This document shows positions 35,018 through 43,055 of a stretch of 58,445 nucleotides of DNA, piece after piece. The stretch comes from Streptacidiphilus pinicola. Lineage in GTDB: Bacteria > Actinomycetota > Actinomycetes > Streptomycetales > Streptomycetaceae. Under the pieces are notes generated by a model. The model worked only from the letters and a program-made list of their open reading frames with translations. It was not told where the DNA came from and did no database searches. The position numbers were made by a program, and so were the translations under genes. The first letter of the stretch is position 1. Each line of letters begins with the position of its first letter. The stretch spans positions 1-58,445 of the forward strand of contig NZ_QKYN01000098.1 of assembly GCF_003258295.1 (NCBI RefSeq), written 5' to 3'.

Positions 35018-35043
35018 CGGCGGAGCCGCACATCGGCGGAGCC
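35018..35043. repeat. Direct repeat in a GC-rich intergenic element
   Basis: CGGCGGAGCC occurs twice (35018-35027 and 35034-35043) separated by GCACAT, next to CCGCGCCCCTAG. This resembles the short GC-rich intergenic repeats scattered through Streptomyces chromosomes. It lies between the ABC ATPase start and the bioD stop; 34857-35051 contains no other feature I can support. Confidence 0.45.
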
Positions 35044-35051
35044 CCGCGCCC

Positions 35052-35768
35052 CTAGGCGGCTGCCCAGGTGCCGCCCAGCGTGGGGGCCAGCGCCGCGCGG
35101 GCGATCGGGAGGAAGGCTGCCGCGGTCACCTCCGGGCCCGCGCACGCCTCCGGGAGGGCGCCCAGCAGCGGGGCGTCGGCGACGAGGGGGAGGTCCGCGA
35201 CGTTGCAGCGCATCGCGAGATCCGGCTCCGCCGGCCACGCGCCGATGACGACGCCCCGCAGCGGGATGTTCCGGGAGCGGAGGGCCTCCGCGGTGAGCTC
35301 GGTGACGTTGAGGGTGCCCAGGCCCGCCGTCACCACGACCAGCGCCTCCGCGGCGTGACCCAGCGGGGCCAGCTCCGCCGGGACGTCCGCCAGGGACGCG
35401 CCGTGCGCGTCGAGGCGGACGAGGAGGCCGCCGGCGCCCTCGATCAGCACCAGGTCGTGGGTCTCCGCGAGGCGCGCGGCCTCCGCGGCGATCTCCGCGG
35501 GGGTGATCGCCCGCATGCCCGCGCGGGTCGCGGCCGTGCCCGGGGCGAGCGGCTCCGGGTAGCGCGCGAGTTCGCTGAAGGTCAGCTCGCCCGCGAGCCG
35601 CCGCACCTCTGCCAGGTCACCGGGCTCGCCGGGGGCCATCCCCGTCTGCGCGGGCTTCATCACGGCGACCTTGCGGCCGTCGGCCGCGGCCAGCGCCGCG
35701 ACCGCCGCGGTGGTGACGGTCTTGCCGATTTCCGTGCCCGTGCCGGTCACGAGGAGGATGGTGCTCAC
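35052..35768 (-). CDS. bioD: Dethiobiotin synthetase
   Basis: A 238-aa ATP-dependent carboxylase from a GTG at 35768. The P-loop is [14 protein letters not shown], followed by the Lys motif VMKPAQTG and [11 protein letters not shown], all standard for BioD. It forms the ureido ring of dethiobiotin from 7,8-diaminopelargonate and CO2. A much longer in-frame extension upstream (to 36740) is the antisense-free shadow of bioA and is rejected. It lies 158 bases after bioA on the same strand, with an inverted repeat in the gap. Confidence 0.93.
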   Translation of the reverse strand: MSTILLVTGTGTEIGKTVTTAAVAALAAADGRKVAVMKPAQTGMAPGEPGDLAEVRRLAGELTFSELARYPEPLAPGTAATRAGMRAITPAEIAAEAARLAETHDLVLIEGAGGLLVRLDAHGASLADVPAELAPLGHAAEALVVVTAGLGTLNVTELTAEALRSRNIPLRGVVIGAWPAEPDLAMRCNVADLPLVADAPLLGALPEACAGPEVTAAAFLPIARAALAPTLGGTWAAA

Positions 35769-35882
35769 GCTGCGGTTTCGCTTTCTCGTAGGTGGAGGGG
35801 TTGGCACGAGCGGCGTCCCGTGACCGTCGCGCCGCCCCGGCGCGGGGCCAACCGGGCCGGCTCCCGGCCGTCCGGCGGCTCG

Positions 35883-35910
35883 CCACGGGGGTCCCCCCGG
35901 GGTCCCGTGG
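35883..35910 (-). terminator. Inverted repeat between bioA and bioD
   Basis: CCACGGG (35883-35889) pairs with CCCGTGG (35904-35910), and the inner C-run and G-run can extend the fold. It lies 17 bases past the bioA stop. It could be a terminator or attenuator that lowers bioD expression relative to bioBA. Confidence 0.4.
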
Positions 35911-35926
35911 CCCGCGCGGCAGCGCC

Positions 35927-37243
35927 CTAGCCCGCGGCGGCCGCCGCGCGCACGCCCGCGCACAGCGTGGCGAGGTCCGCGTCGGAGGTGACGTACGGCG
36001 GCATGGTGTAGACGAGGTCGCGGAACGGGCGCAGCCAGACGCCCTCCCGGGCGGCCGCCGCCGTCGCCGCGCGCATGTCGACGTCGTGGTCGAGCTGGAC
36101 GACGCCGATCGCGCCCAGCACCCGGACGTCCCGTACGCCGGGAAGCTCGCGCGCGCCGGCCAGGCCGGCGTTCAGGCCGTCGCCGATCCGCTTGACCTCG
36201 CGCTGCCAGTCCTGGCCCAGCAGCAGGTCGAGGGAGGCGTTGGCGACCGCCGTCGCCAGCGGGTTGCCCATGAACGTCGGGCCGTGCGCCAGGATCGGCA
36301 CCTCGCCCCGGCTGATGCCCTCCGCGACGCGCGTCGTGCAGAGCGCGGCGGACAGCGTGAGGTAACCGCCCGTCAGCGCCTTGCCGACGCACATGACGTC
36401 GGGTGAGACGCCCGCGTGGTCCGCGGCGAAGAGCGCGCCGGTGCGACCGAAGCCGGTGGCGATCTCGTCGAAGACCAGCAGCACGTCGTGCGCGTCGCAC
36501 AACTCCCGCAGCACCCGCAGGTACCCGGGGGAGTGGAAGCGCATGCCGCCCGCGCCCTGCACGACCGGCTCGACGATCACCGCCGCCGCCTCGGCGGCGT
36601 GACGGGCCAGCAGCTCCTCCAGATGCGCGACGTAGGCCGGGTCCGGCTCGGCGTCGAAGCCGTCCGGCGGGACGTCGGCGAAGATCTGACGCGGCAGCAC
36701 CCCGGTCCACAGCTGGTGCATCCCGCCCTCGGGATCGCACACGGACATGGGCTGGAAGGTGTCACCGTGGTAGCCGCCGCGCCAGGTCAGCAGCCGGTGC
36801 TTCTCCGGGCGGCCCTGCGAACGCCAGTACTGCAGGCACATCTTGGCCGCGACCTCGACCGAGACCGAGCCGGAGTCCGCCAGGAAGACGTGCTGCAGCG
36901 GCTCGGGCGTCAGCTCGACCAGCTTGGCCGCCAGCCGCACGGCGGGCTCATGGGTGAGCCCGCCGAACATCACGTGGCTCATCCGCCCGAGCTGGTCGCG
37001 CACCGCCTCGTCGAGGACCGGGTGGCCGTAGCCGTGGATCGCGGACCACCACGAGGACATGCCGTCGATCAGCTCGTCCCGGTCCTCGACCGGGCGGGCC
37101 AGCCGCAGCCGGACGCCGCTCGCCGAGACGACGGGGTAGGGCTCGGCCGCGCCCGGCATCGCCCCGTAGGGGTGCCAGACGTGGGCGCGGTCGAGCTCCA
37201 GCAGCCGGTCGACGTCCATCGGCTCGGGAGGGAAGGAGGTCAC
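35927..37243 (-). CDS. bioA: Adenosylmethionine-8-amino-7-oxononanoate aminotransferase
   Basis: A 438-aa class III aminotransferase. The N-terminal HVWHPYGAM, the substrate region [20 protein letters not shown], the PLP Asp in [15 protein letters not shown] and the PLP Lys in [15 protein letters not shown] are all typical of BioA. It makes 7,8-diaminopelargonate from KAPA using SAM as amino donor. The GTG at 37243 overlaps the bioB stop (GTGA), so translation is coupled; an internal ATG at 37219 is an alternative start. No good ribosome-binding site is seen for either. Confidence 0.94.
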   Translation of the reverse strand: MTSFPPEPMDVDRLLELDRAHVWHPYGAMPGAAEPYPVVSASGVRLRLARPVEDRDELIDGMSSWWSAIHGYGHPVLDEAVRDQLGRMSHVMFGGLTHEPAVRLAAKLVELTPEPLQHVFLADSGSVSVEVAAKMCLQYWRSQGRPEKHRLLTWRGGYHGDTFQPMSVCDPEGGMHQLWTGVLPRQIFADVPPDGFDAEPDPAYVAHLEELLARHAAEAAAVIVEPVVQGAGGMRFHSPGYLRVLRELCDAHDVLLVFDEIATGFGRTGALFAADHAGVSPDVMCVGKALTGGYLTLSAALCTTRVAEGISRGEVPILAHGPTFMGNPLATAVANASLDLLLGQDWQREVKRIGDGLNAGLAGARELPGVRDVRVLGAIGVVQLDHDVDMRAATAAAAREGVWLRPFRDLVYTMPPYVTSDADLATLCAGVRAAAAAG

Positions 37244-38310
37244 GCGTTCGGCGGCAGGTCGGTGCCCGCGCCGCGGCGCCGCACGGCGACGTCGGCGTGC
37301 TCGCGCTCACGGTCGCGCGGCAGGGTGGCCTCGTCGGAGCCCTCCACCACGAAGCCCGCGTCGGCGATCATGTCCAGGTCGGCCTGGCCGGCCTGGCCCT
37401 CGCTGGTGAGGTAGTCGCCGAGGAAGATCGAGTTGGCCAGGTGCAGCGCCAGCGGCTGCAGTGAGCGCAGGTGCACCTCGCGGCCGCCCGCGATGCGGAC
37501 CTCCATGTCCGGGAAGCAGAACCGGACCATCGCCAGGATGCGCAGGCAGCGCTGCGGAGTGAGGTTCCACTCCTTCGCCAGCGGCGTGCCCTCGAACGGG
37601 ATGAGGAAGTTGACCGGCACCGAGTCCGAGCCGAGCTCCCGCAGCGCGAAGACGACGTCGACCAGGTCGTTGTCGCTCTCGCCCATGCCCGCGATCAGAC
37701 CGGAGCAGGCGGACAGGCCGGCGGCCTGCGCCTTCTGCACGGTGTCGACCCGGTCGGCGAAGTCGTGCGTGGAGCAGATGTCCTCGTAGGTGGCCTCGGA
37801 CGTGTTCAGGTTGTGGTTATAGGCGTGCACGCCCGCCTCGCGCAGGCGCTCGGCCTGGCCGTCGGAGAGCAGGCCCAGGCACGCACAGATCTCGACCTGC
37901 TCGTTCTCTTCCTTGATCGCCGCGATGGTGTCGGTGACCCGGTCCACGTCCTTGTCCGTCGGGCCGCGCCCGCTCGCCACCAGGCAGACCCGCTTGGCGC
38001 CGCCCGCGACGCCGGCCTTGGCGGCGGCCGCGGCCTGGTCCGGCTTCAGCCAGGTGTACTTGAGGATCTCGGCCTTGGAGCCGAGGCGCTGCGAGCAGTA
38101 CGAACAGTCCTCCGGGCACAACCCGCTCTTCAGGTTGACCAGGTAGTTGAGCTTGACGCGGCGGCCGAAGAACGCCCGGCGCACCCGGCCGGCGGCCGCG
38201 ACGACGTCGAGCAGCTCGTCGTCCGTGGTGGCGAGGACGGCGAGGGCCTCCTCGCGAGTGGGCATGTCGCGGTCGAGCGCCTTGGAGACGAGTGTGTCGA
38301 GCAGGTCCAT
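37240..38310 (-). CDS. bioB: Biotin synthase
   Basis: A 356-aa radical SAM enzyme from the ATG at 38310. The 4Fe-4S ligands are C65, C69 and C72 ([10 protein letters not shown]); the fold then follows the BioB pattern ([56 protein letters not shown]) including residues that hold the second cluster. It inserts sulfur into dethiobiotin. AGGA lies about 9 bases before the ATG. The C-terminal 20 residues are a charged extension. First gene of bioB-bioA(-bioD). Confidence 0.95.
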   Translation of the reverse strand: MDLLDTLVSKALDRDMPTREEALAVLATTDDELLDVVAAAGRVRRAFFGRRVKLNYLVNLKSGLCPEDCSYCSQRLGSKAEILKYTWLKPDQAAAAAKAGVAGGAKRVCLVASGRGPTDKDVDRVTDTIAAIKEENEQVEICACLGLLSDGQAERLREAGVHAYNHNLNTSEATYEDICSTHDFADRVDTVQKAQAAGLSACSGLIAGMGESDNDLVDVVFALRELGSDSVPVNFLIPFEGTPLAKEWNLTPQRCLRILAMVRFCFPDMEVRIAGGREVHLRSLQPLALHLANSIFLGDYLTSEGQAGQADLDMIADAGFVVEGSDEATLPRDREREHADVAVRRRGAGTDLPPNA

Positions 38311-38514
38311 GGGGGCGATCCTGCCTTGCCGGGATCGAGCGCCGCCATAGGGGAACCGGATAGAACATCTCACACAGAGCTGGGTGTGTTGTCCTGGATC
38401 AACCACTTCCGACGACAATCGTCCCCGGTCGGACGCCTCAAGGCGGGTGCGGGGCCCTGGCCAGCACAGACCCGGATCGTTCGGACGGGCGTTTGAGCCC
38501 TACACTCGTTCAGC
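38311..38514 (-). promoter_or_regulatory. Intergenic region with the bioB promoter
   Basis: About 204 bases separate bioB from a divergent gene. I see a weak inverted repeat, CACAC (38371-38375) and GTGTG (38384-38388), and little else that I can support. A biotin-responsive operator would be expected here, but no known consensus can be recognised with confidence. Confidence 0.3.
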
Positions 38515-39246
38515 ATGACGAGCAGCGGAGAGCCGGCCCCGGAGCAGCGGCCCCGCCGCACGCGCGCGCTGGCGCTGATAGGCGCGCTCGCGGTGGCCGC
38601 CGCGGTGGCCACCTGGGCGGAGGTCCACTACACCGGTGGTGACGCGGGATCCGCCAGCAGTGCCGGCGGCAGTGTCTCCCAGGACAGCCTGGCCCTCCCG
38701 CAGAGCGGGGACAGCAGCTCCTCCGCCGCCCCCTCGGCGATGCCCGACGCGGCGGAGATGCTGCCGGCGACGGTGGACGTGCCCGCCGGCGCGAACAACC
38801 CCACCCCTTTCCAGGCCACCCGCTACGCCCTCGGTACGGCGGCGAACTGCGCGGACGTGCTGACCCCGACCGCGACCGCCGCCGCCACCACCTCCTGCCA
38901 GGGCTATGTGGCGGCCAGTTACGTCAGCGCCGACCACACCGTGATGGCCTCGGTCACCGTGCTCGGCTACCCGGACGCCGCGACCGCCGGCCGCGCCAAG
39001 CCGGCCTTCGGCGCCGCGACCGCCGCCGGCACGGTCGCCATCTTCCGCACGCCCGGCCAGGAACTCCCGGCCCTCGCGCAGCTGCCGGCGACGGAGCAGC
39101 AGCGGGTCCAGCAGATCGGGCGCTTCGTCACGGTGATCCAGACCGCGGCGGTCACCGGCGCGAACCAGACCACGCCGGCCACCCTGGCGGCGACGGAGTA
39201 CACGCTGTCAGCGGAGGTCGGCGACACGGTCCTGTGGGACGAGTAG
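38515..39246 (+). CDS. Single-pass membrane protein with secreted domain
   Basis: A 243-aa protein. A basic N-terminus (EQRPRRTRAL) precedes one membrane helix (ALIGALAVAAAVATWAEV, about residues 20-37), then a Ser/Gly/Ala-rich linker and an extracytoplasmic domain with two Cys (NCADVL and SCQGYV) that could form a disulfide. The topology is N-in, C-out. TACACT ends 8 bases before the ATG. It lies between the two halves of the biotin cluster, but nothing links it to biotin. No family recognised. Confidence 0.75.
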   Translation: MTSSGEPAPEQRPRRTRALALIGALAVAAAVATWAEVHYTGGDAGSASSAGGSVSQDSLALPQSGDSSSSAAPSAMPDAAEMLPATVDVPAGANNPTPFQATRYALGTAANCADVLTPTATAAATTSCQGYVAASYVSADHTVMASVTVLGYPDAATAGRAKPAFGAATAAGTVAIFRTPGQELPALAQLPATEQQRVQQIGRFVTVIQTAAVTGANQTTPATLAATEYTLSAEVGDTVLWDE

Positions 39247-39330
39247 CGGTACGACGGCGCCGCACAGCGTGATCGACATCGCACCGTGGGTGAGTTGTCC
39301 CGTCCCGGGCCGAGCTGACAGTGTCGGCGC

Positions 39331-40491
39331 ATGACCATCGCCACCGCGGACCCGTTCGCCTGGATCGACTCCGCCGCCGAGCAGCGCCGGAACGCCGGGC
39401 TGGTGCGGACACTGCGCCCCCGTCCCGCCGTCGGCGACGTGCTGGACCTCGCCAGCAACGACTACCTCGGTCTGACGCACGACCCCCGGGTCACCGGCGC
39501 CGCGGCGGACGCGGCGCTGCGCTGGGGCGGCGGTTCGACCGGTTCGCGCCTGGTCACCGGCACCACCGAGCTGCACGCCGAGCTCGAGCGCGAGCTCGCC
39601 GAGTTCTGCGGCGTCGAGGCCGCGCTCGTCTTCTCCTCCGGCTACACCGCGAACCTGGCCGCACTCACCGCGCTGACCGGTCCCGGCGCGCTGATCGTCT
39701 CCGACGCGCTCAACCACGCCTCGCTCATCGACGGCTGCCGCCTCTCCCGCGCCCGGATCGCCCGCGCCGCCCACCGCGACCCCGACGCGTTCCGCGCGGA
39801 GCTGACCGCGCGCGCGGAGGAGCGGGCGATCGCCGTCAGTGACACCGTCTTCTCCGTCGACGGCGACGCCGCGCCGCTGGCGGAGCTCGCCGCCGCCTGC
39901 CGCGACCACGGCGCCGCGCTGGTCGTCGACGACGCCCACGGCCTCGGCGTCCTCGGCCCGGGCGGCGCGGGCGCGACGGCCGCGGCCGGCCTCGCCGGCG
40001 CGCCGGACGTCGTCACCACGGTCACCCTCTCGAAGTCCCTGGCCTCGCAGGGCGGCGCCGTGCTGGGCCCGCGCCGGGTGATCGAGCATCTCGTGCAGGC
40101 GGCGCGCACGTTCATCTTCGACACCGGCCTCGCCCCCGCGGCGGCCGGTGCCGCGCTCGGCGCGTTGCGCGTGCTGCGCTCCGAGCCGGAGCGCGCGGAG
40201 CGCGCCCGCGGGGTCGCCCACGCCCTCTCGACGGCGCTCCGCGCCGAGGGCCTCAAGGCGAGCGTCCCCGACGCGGCGGTGGTCGGCGTCCGCGCCCCCT
40301 CCCCGGAAACGGCTCTCGCCTGGGCGACCGCGCTCCGCGCCTCCGGCCTCGGCGTCGGCTGCTTCCGCCCCCCGTCCGTCCCTGACCGCTTCTCCCGCCT
40401 CCGGCTCACGGCCCGGGCGGACCTGACGGACGACCAGATCGCCTGGGCGGTCAAGCTGATCGCCGAGACGGCGCCCGACGGCGCGCGTTAG
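39331..40491 (+). CDS. bioF: 8-amino-7-oxononanoate synthase
   Basis: A 386-aa alpha-oxoamine synthase. LDLASNDYLGLTHD, GGGSTGSRLVTGTTELH, and the PLP Lys in TLSKSLASQGGAVLG are diagnostic of BioF rather than of KBL or HemA. It condenses pimeloyl-thioester with alanine. It is on the opposite strand from bioBAD and about 1 kb away. A long inverted repeat begins directly at its stop codon. No bioC, bioH or bioI is visible here. Confidence 0.93.
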   Translation: MTIATADPFAWIDSAAEQRRNAGLVRTLRPRPAVGDVLDLASNDYLGLTHDPRVTGAAADAALRWGGGSTGSRLVTGTTELHAELERELAEFCGVEAALVFSSGYTANLAALTALTGPGALIVSDALNHASLIDGCRLSRARIARAAHRDPDAFRAELTARAEERAIAVSDTVFSVDGDAAPLAELAAACRDHGAALVVDDAHGLGVLGPGGAGATAAAGLAGAPDVVTTVTLSKSLASQGGAVLGPRRVIEHLVQAARTFIFDTGLAPAAAGAALGALRVLRSEPERAERARGVAHALSTALRAEGLKASVPDAAVVGVRAPSPETALAWATALRASGLGVGCFRPPSVPDRFSRLRLTARADLTDDQIAWAVKLIAETAPDGAR

Positions 40492-40618
40492 GTTGCACTA
40501 CCCAGGGGCGCGGGGAACTGCGCGAGAAACCACTGACGTGCGGACAGCCCTGCGCGTTCGGGCTCTACCTGCGTGGGTGGCTTGTCGCGCAGTTCCCGGC
40601 GCCCCTGGACAGTGCAAC
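40492..40618. repeat. Long inverted repeat, bidirectional terminator
   Basis: Two 42-base arms (40492-40533 and 40577-40618) are reverse complements with five mismatches. They contain CAGGGGCGC and GGGAACTGCGCGA, a sequence seen often in Streptomyces intergenic regions. The element lies between the convergent bioF and TetR genes, where it can terminate transcription from both sides. Confidence 0.8.
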
Positions 40619-40626
40619 TGAGACCG

Positions 40627-41208
40627 TCACTGCCCTAGCTCGGCCAGGTGCCGGTCGACGACCGCGCCCATCAGCTCCGGGGTCGCGCGGTCGGGGCGCA
40701 TCACCGCGTGGAGGACGAGGCCGTCGATGAGGGAGTAGAGGCGCTCGATCTCCGCGGCCCGGTGCGGGTGTTCGGGGGCGAGCGCGTCGACCAGGTCCGC
40801 GCACAGGCCCTCCAGAGCGTCGTAGCTGGCGTCCCGCAACGCGCGGAGCGCGGGGTCGACCTGGGCGCGGGTGGTGAACGCGAGCCAGACCTCCGCCTCG
40901 GCGCGGCGTTCCGGGTCCAGCGGGAGGAGTTCGTCGATCACTCGGCGGACCGTCGTCACGGGGTCGGGGCCGGGGCCGATGGCATCGACGCGGGCGCGGA
41001 CCCGGTCGGCGACCAACTGCATGGCGAAGGCGAGCAGCTCCGCCTGGGTGGCGAAGTAGTGCCGCAGGGAACCGGCGGAGAGGCCGGCCTCCGCCGCGAC
41101 CGTGCGGACGGAGACGCCGTCGAGTCCGCTCCGGCGGACGACACGCCACACCGCCGCGGCGACGGACGCGCGGCGCTCCTCGGGATCCACGACCTTGGGC
41201 ACGGTCAT
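40627..41208 (-). CDS. TetR-family transcriptional regulator
   Basis: A 193-aa regulator from the ATG at 41208 (MTVPKVVDPEERRASVAAAV); a longer frame to 41265 crosses the operators and is rejected. The HTH is VSVRTVAAEAGLSAGSLRHYF. It is divergent from a membrane protein; two related quasi-palindromes lie between the starts, so it probably represses both. The C-terminal domain resembles the group that regulates efflux or lipid genes, but the ligand is unknown. Confidence 0.88.
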   Translation of the reverse strand: MTVPKVVDPEERRASVAAAVWRVVRRSGLDGVSVRTVAAEAGLSAGSLRHYFATQAELLAFAMQLVADRVRARVDAIGPGPDPVTTVRRVIDELLPLDPERRAEAEVWLAFTTRAQVDPALRALRDASYDALEGLCADLVDALAPEHPHRAAEIERLYSLIDGLVLHAVMRPDRATPELMGAVVDRHLAELGQ

Positions 41209-41212
41209 TTTG

Positions 41213-41228
41213 TAGCACAGTCGTGCCA
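41213..41228. promoter_or_regulatory. TetR operator site 1
   Basis: TAGCACAGTCGTGCCA, a degenerate inverted repeat of the type TGGCACG-N2-CGTGCCA. It lies 4 bases upstream of the TetR start codon. Confidence 0.55.
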
Positions 41229-41248
41229 GAACCCGTGTTAGCGTTATT

Positions 41249-41264
41249 TGGTACGACCGTGCCA
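41249..41264. promoter_or_regulatory. TetR operator site 2
   Basis: TGGTACGACCGTGCCA, one mismatch from a perfect repeat. It shares the half CGTGCCA with site 1, is 36 bases away (start to start), and lies 23 bases before the membrane protein gene. Confidence 0.6.
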
Positions 41265-41287
41265 AAAACGGACGGAGTGAGGCGACC

Positions 41288-41845
41288 GTGCTCTACCTGC
41301 TCATCGCCGGGTGCGAGATCGCGTTCTGGGTGGTGCTGTGCGCCGCGCTGCTGGTGCGCTACCCGCTGCGGCGGCCCCGCGCCGGAGCGGTCCTGCTGCT
41401 GACGCTGCCGGTGATCGACCTCGCCCTGTTCGTCGCCGCCCTGGTCGACCTCGCGCGCGGGGCGACCCCGACGCAGGCGCACGCCTTGGCCGCGCTGTAC
41501 GTCGGGGTGTCCCTCGCCTTCGGCGCGGCGATGGTGCGCTGGGCGGACATCCGCTTCGCGGGCCGCTTCGGCACGCCGGAGCAGGCCGCGGCGGCGGAGG
41601 CGCAGCGGCCGCCGAAGCGTGGGCCCGCGCACGCCGCACACGAGCGGCGGATGTGGTTGCGGCACCTGCTCGCGTGGGGGATCGGCGCCGCGCTCGTCGC
41701 GGTGGACGTCGCCGTGATCGGCGACACGCAGCGCGCCAAGCCGCTGCTGCAGTGGATGGGCGGCTGGGGCGTGATCCTCGCGATCGACTTCGTCTGGTCG
41801 TTCAGCTACACGCTGTTCCCGCGCCGGCCTCGCGCAGGGGAGTGA
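41288..41845 (+). CDS. Integral membrane protein under TetR control
   Basis: A 185-aa protein from a GTG start with GGAG upstream. About five hydrophobic segments are visible (residues 2-22, 34-55, 66-84, 128-144 and 152-174) with a charged Ala/Glu loop between the third and fourth (AAAAEAQRPPKRGPAH). No transporter signature is recognised. Its divergent TetR neighbour and the twin operators suggest inducible expression. Confidence 0.8.
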   Translation: MLYLLIAGCEIAFWVVLCAALLVRYPLRRPRAGAVLLLTLPVIDLALFVAALVDLARGATPTQAHALAALYVGVSLAFGAAMVRWADIRFAGRFGTPEQAAAAEAQRPPKRGPAHAAHERRMWLRHLLAWGIGAALVAVDVAVIGDTQRAKPLLQWMGGWGVILAIDFVWSFSYTLFPRRPRAGE

Positions 41846-41952
41846 TCAGCCGGGCAGCCGTTGTCGCAGGCGGAGGACGCCGCCCCGGTCCGCCGGCCGG
41901 CGGTGCTGCGCACACCACCGGCCGATGACCGTCCGTGACGCGGCCTCAGGGC

Positions 41953-42525
41953 CTAGTTCACCCGGCCGAACCACACCTCGTGCGTCCAGATCCGCTCCAG
42001 CTTCACGTAGCTGCCGGAGTGCGGCGCGTGCCAGATCTCCCAGTGGCCCGCGTAGATGCCGACGTGGTAGACGGACGAGCCGTAGTGGAAGAAGACCAGG
42101 TCACCCGGGCGTAGTTGACGGTAGGAGATGTGCTTGACCCGGATGTACTGGTCCTGCGCCGTTCGGGGGAGGTGGCGGCCCACGTGGCGGAAGGCGTAGT
42201 ACGTCAGGCCGGAGCAGTCGAAGGAGTTGGGGCCCGTCGCGCCCCAGCTGTACGGGTCGCCGTGCTTCGACTCGGCGACCTTGAGGGCCCGCTGCCCTAT
42301 CGTCAGGGCGCTGGCGTCGGCGCTGGGGGCCGTGGCGACGGTGCCGCCGAGCAGGACGCCGGTGGCGGCGAGGGTGGTCAGTCCGGCCTTGAGTTTCGGC
42401 CCGGTGTTCCCGCTACGGCCCTGGGGGCGCCGTGCGTGGCGGCCCCTGGTCTGCCCGCCCAGGTGTTTCGGGTTCTGGATCTGGTTCAGGGCATGGTGGT
42501 GCGCGGAATCATTGGACGCGGCCAT
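41953..42525 (-). CDS. Secreted NlpC/P60 peptidoglycan hydrolase
   Basis: A 190-aa protein. A long basic N-terminus (about 45 residues) leads into a signal-type hydrophobic stretch ending near ATAPSADAS (about residues 47-72). The NlpC/P60 domain has the catalytic Cys104 (FDCSGLTYYAF), His154 (VYHVGIYAG) and a third polar His at 166 (WHAPHSG). No LysM or SH3 domain is attached. The 5' leader is a c-di-AMP riboswitch, which in Streptomyces controls several cell-wall hydrolase genes. It would cleave peptide stems in the wall during growth or spore germination. Confidence 0.92.
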   Translation of the reverse strand: MAASNDSAHHHALNQIQNPKHLGGQTRGRHARRPQGRSGNTGPKLKAGLTTLAATGVLLGGTVATAPSADASALTIGQRALKVAESKHGDPYSWGATGPNSFDCSGLTYYAFRHVGRHLPRTAQDQYIRVKHISYRQLRPGDLVFFHYGSSVYHVGIYAGHWEIWHAPHSGSYVKLERIWTHEVWFGRVN

Positions 42526-42540
42526 GAGGAAGCCCTTCCG

Positions 42541-42725
42541 GAACCGCCTACGAAAGTCGTCCCTGTCGGGTTCGGGCTCCAGAAGCTGCCCGGCCGCGCA
42601 CCATTCGTGCTCGCGGCTTCACCCCAAGGCCCGGCGTTTCCTTGACGCCGTGCCGTCGTGCCTGGGTCTCCCGTTCTCGCCTGTCAGGTGTGTGTGAGCA
42701 CCTGGCGTCCGACCGGTGGCGAGAC
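42541..42725 (-). promoter_or_regulatory. c-di-AMP riboswitch (ydaO/yuaA class)
   Basis: Read on the minus strand, the leader contains in order the conserved blocks of actinobacterial ydaO riboswitches: GGACGCC, CGGGAGACCCA, GGGGTGAAGCCG, CCCGAACCCGACAGG and a closing GTAGGCGG that can pair with the 5' part. Spacing and order fit the class. It starts about 200 bases before the NlpC/P60 gene and ends about 15 bases before its start codon. Binding of c-di-AMP normally switches such genes off. Confidence 0.85.
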
Positions 42726-43055
42726 TAGGCGTCCGGCCGGACCGCCCCGCCACGGTGGCGAGGACTTGTTCGTTCGGCGGACAGTATTGGCACGTTTTTA
42801 TGCCCTCTTCACGTTCCGCCGGACCATTGTGATTCTTGTCACCCAGCGTTTGGCGCGCAATTTTTGCTGCGTCCGGAGTAACGCCGATGGCTTTTAAGAA
42901 AACGCTTTCTTGTCGCCGGAATACGGAATGACCTGCGCGAATGCGGTAATCGGAGGAATACGTTCACCCGGACGGTCCACGCCGTTCGGCGCCCTCCGAT
43001 CGGCTGGCGCCGAAGCCACTTCCGCCACGCGCGACACGCCGCCTAGATTGATCGG
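42726..43055. other. Gene-free, relatively AT-rich gap
   Basis: About 330 bases between the riboswitch and the methyltransferase-Nudix gene. It should hold the promoters of both divergent units. AAGAAA (42896-42901) and TTTCTT (42906-42911) form an AT-rich inverted repeat around ACGC. The region is less GC-rich than its surroundings. I cannot assign a promoter with confidence. Confidence 0.5.

Noticed and set aside
40492-40618. Insertion-sequence terminal repeats
   Set aside because: The 43-base centre encodes nothing and the arms match a common intergenic element at a convergent gene end.
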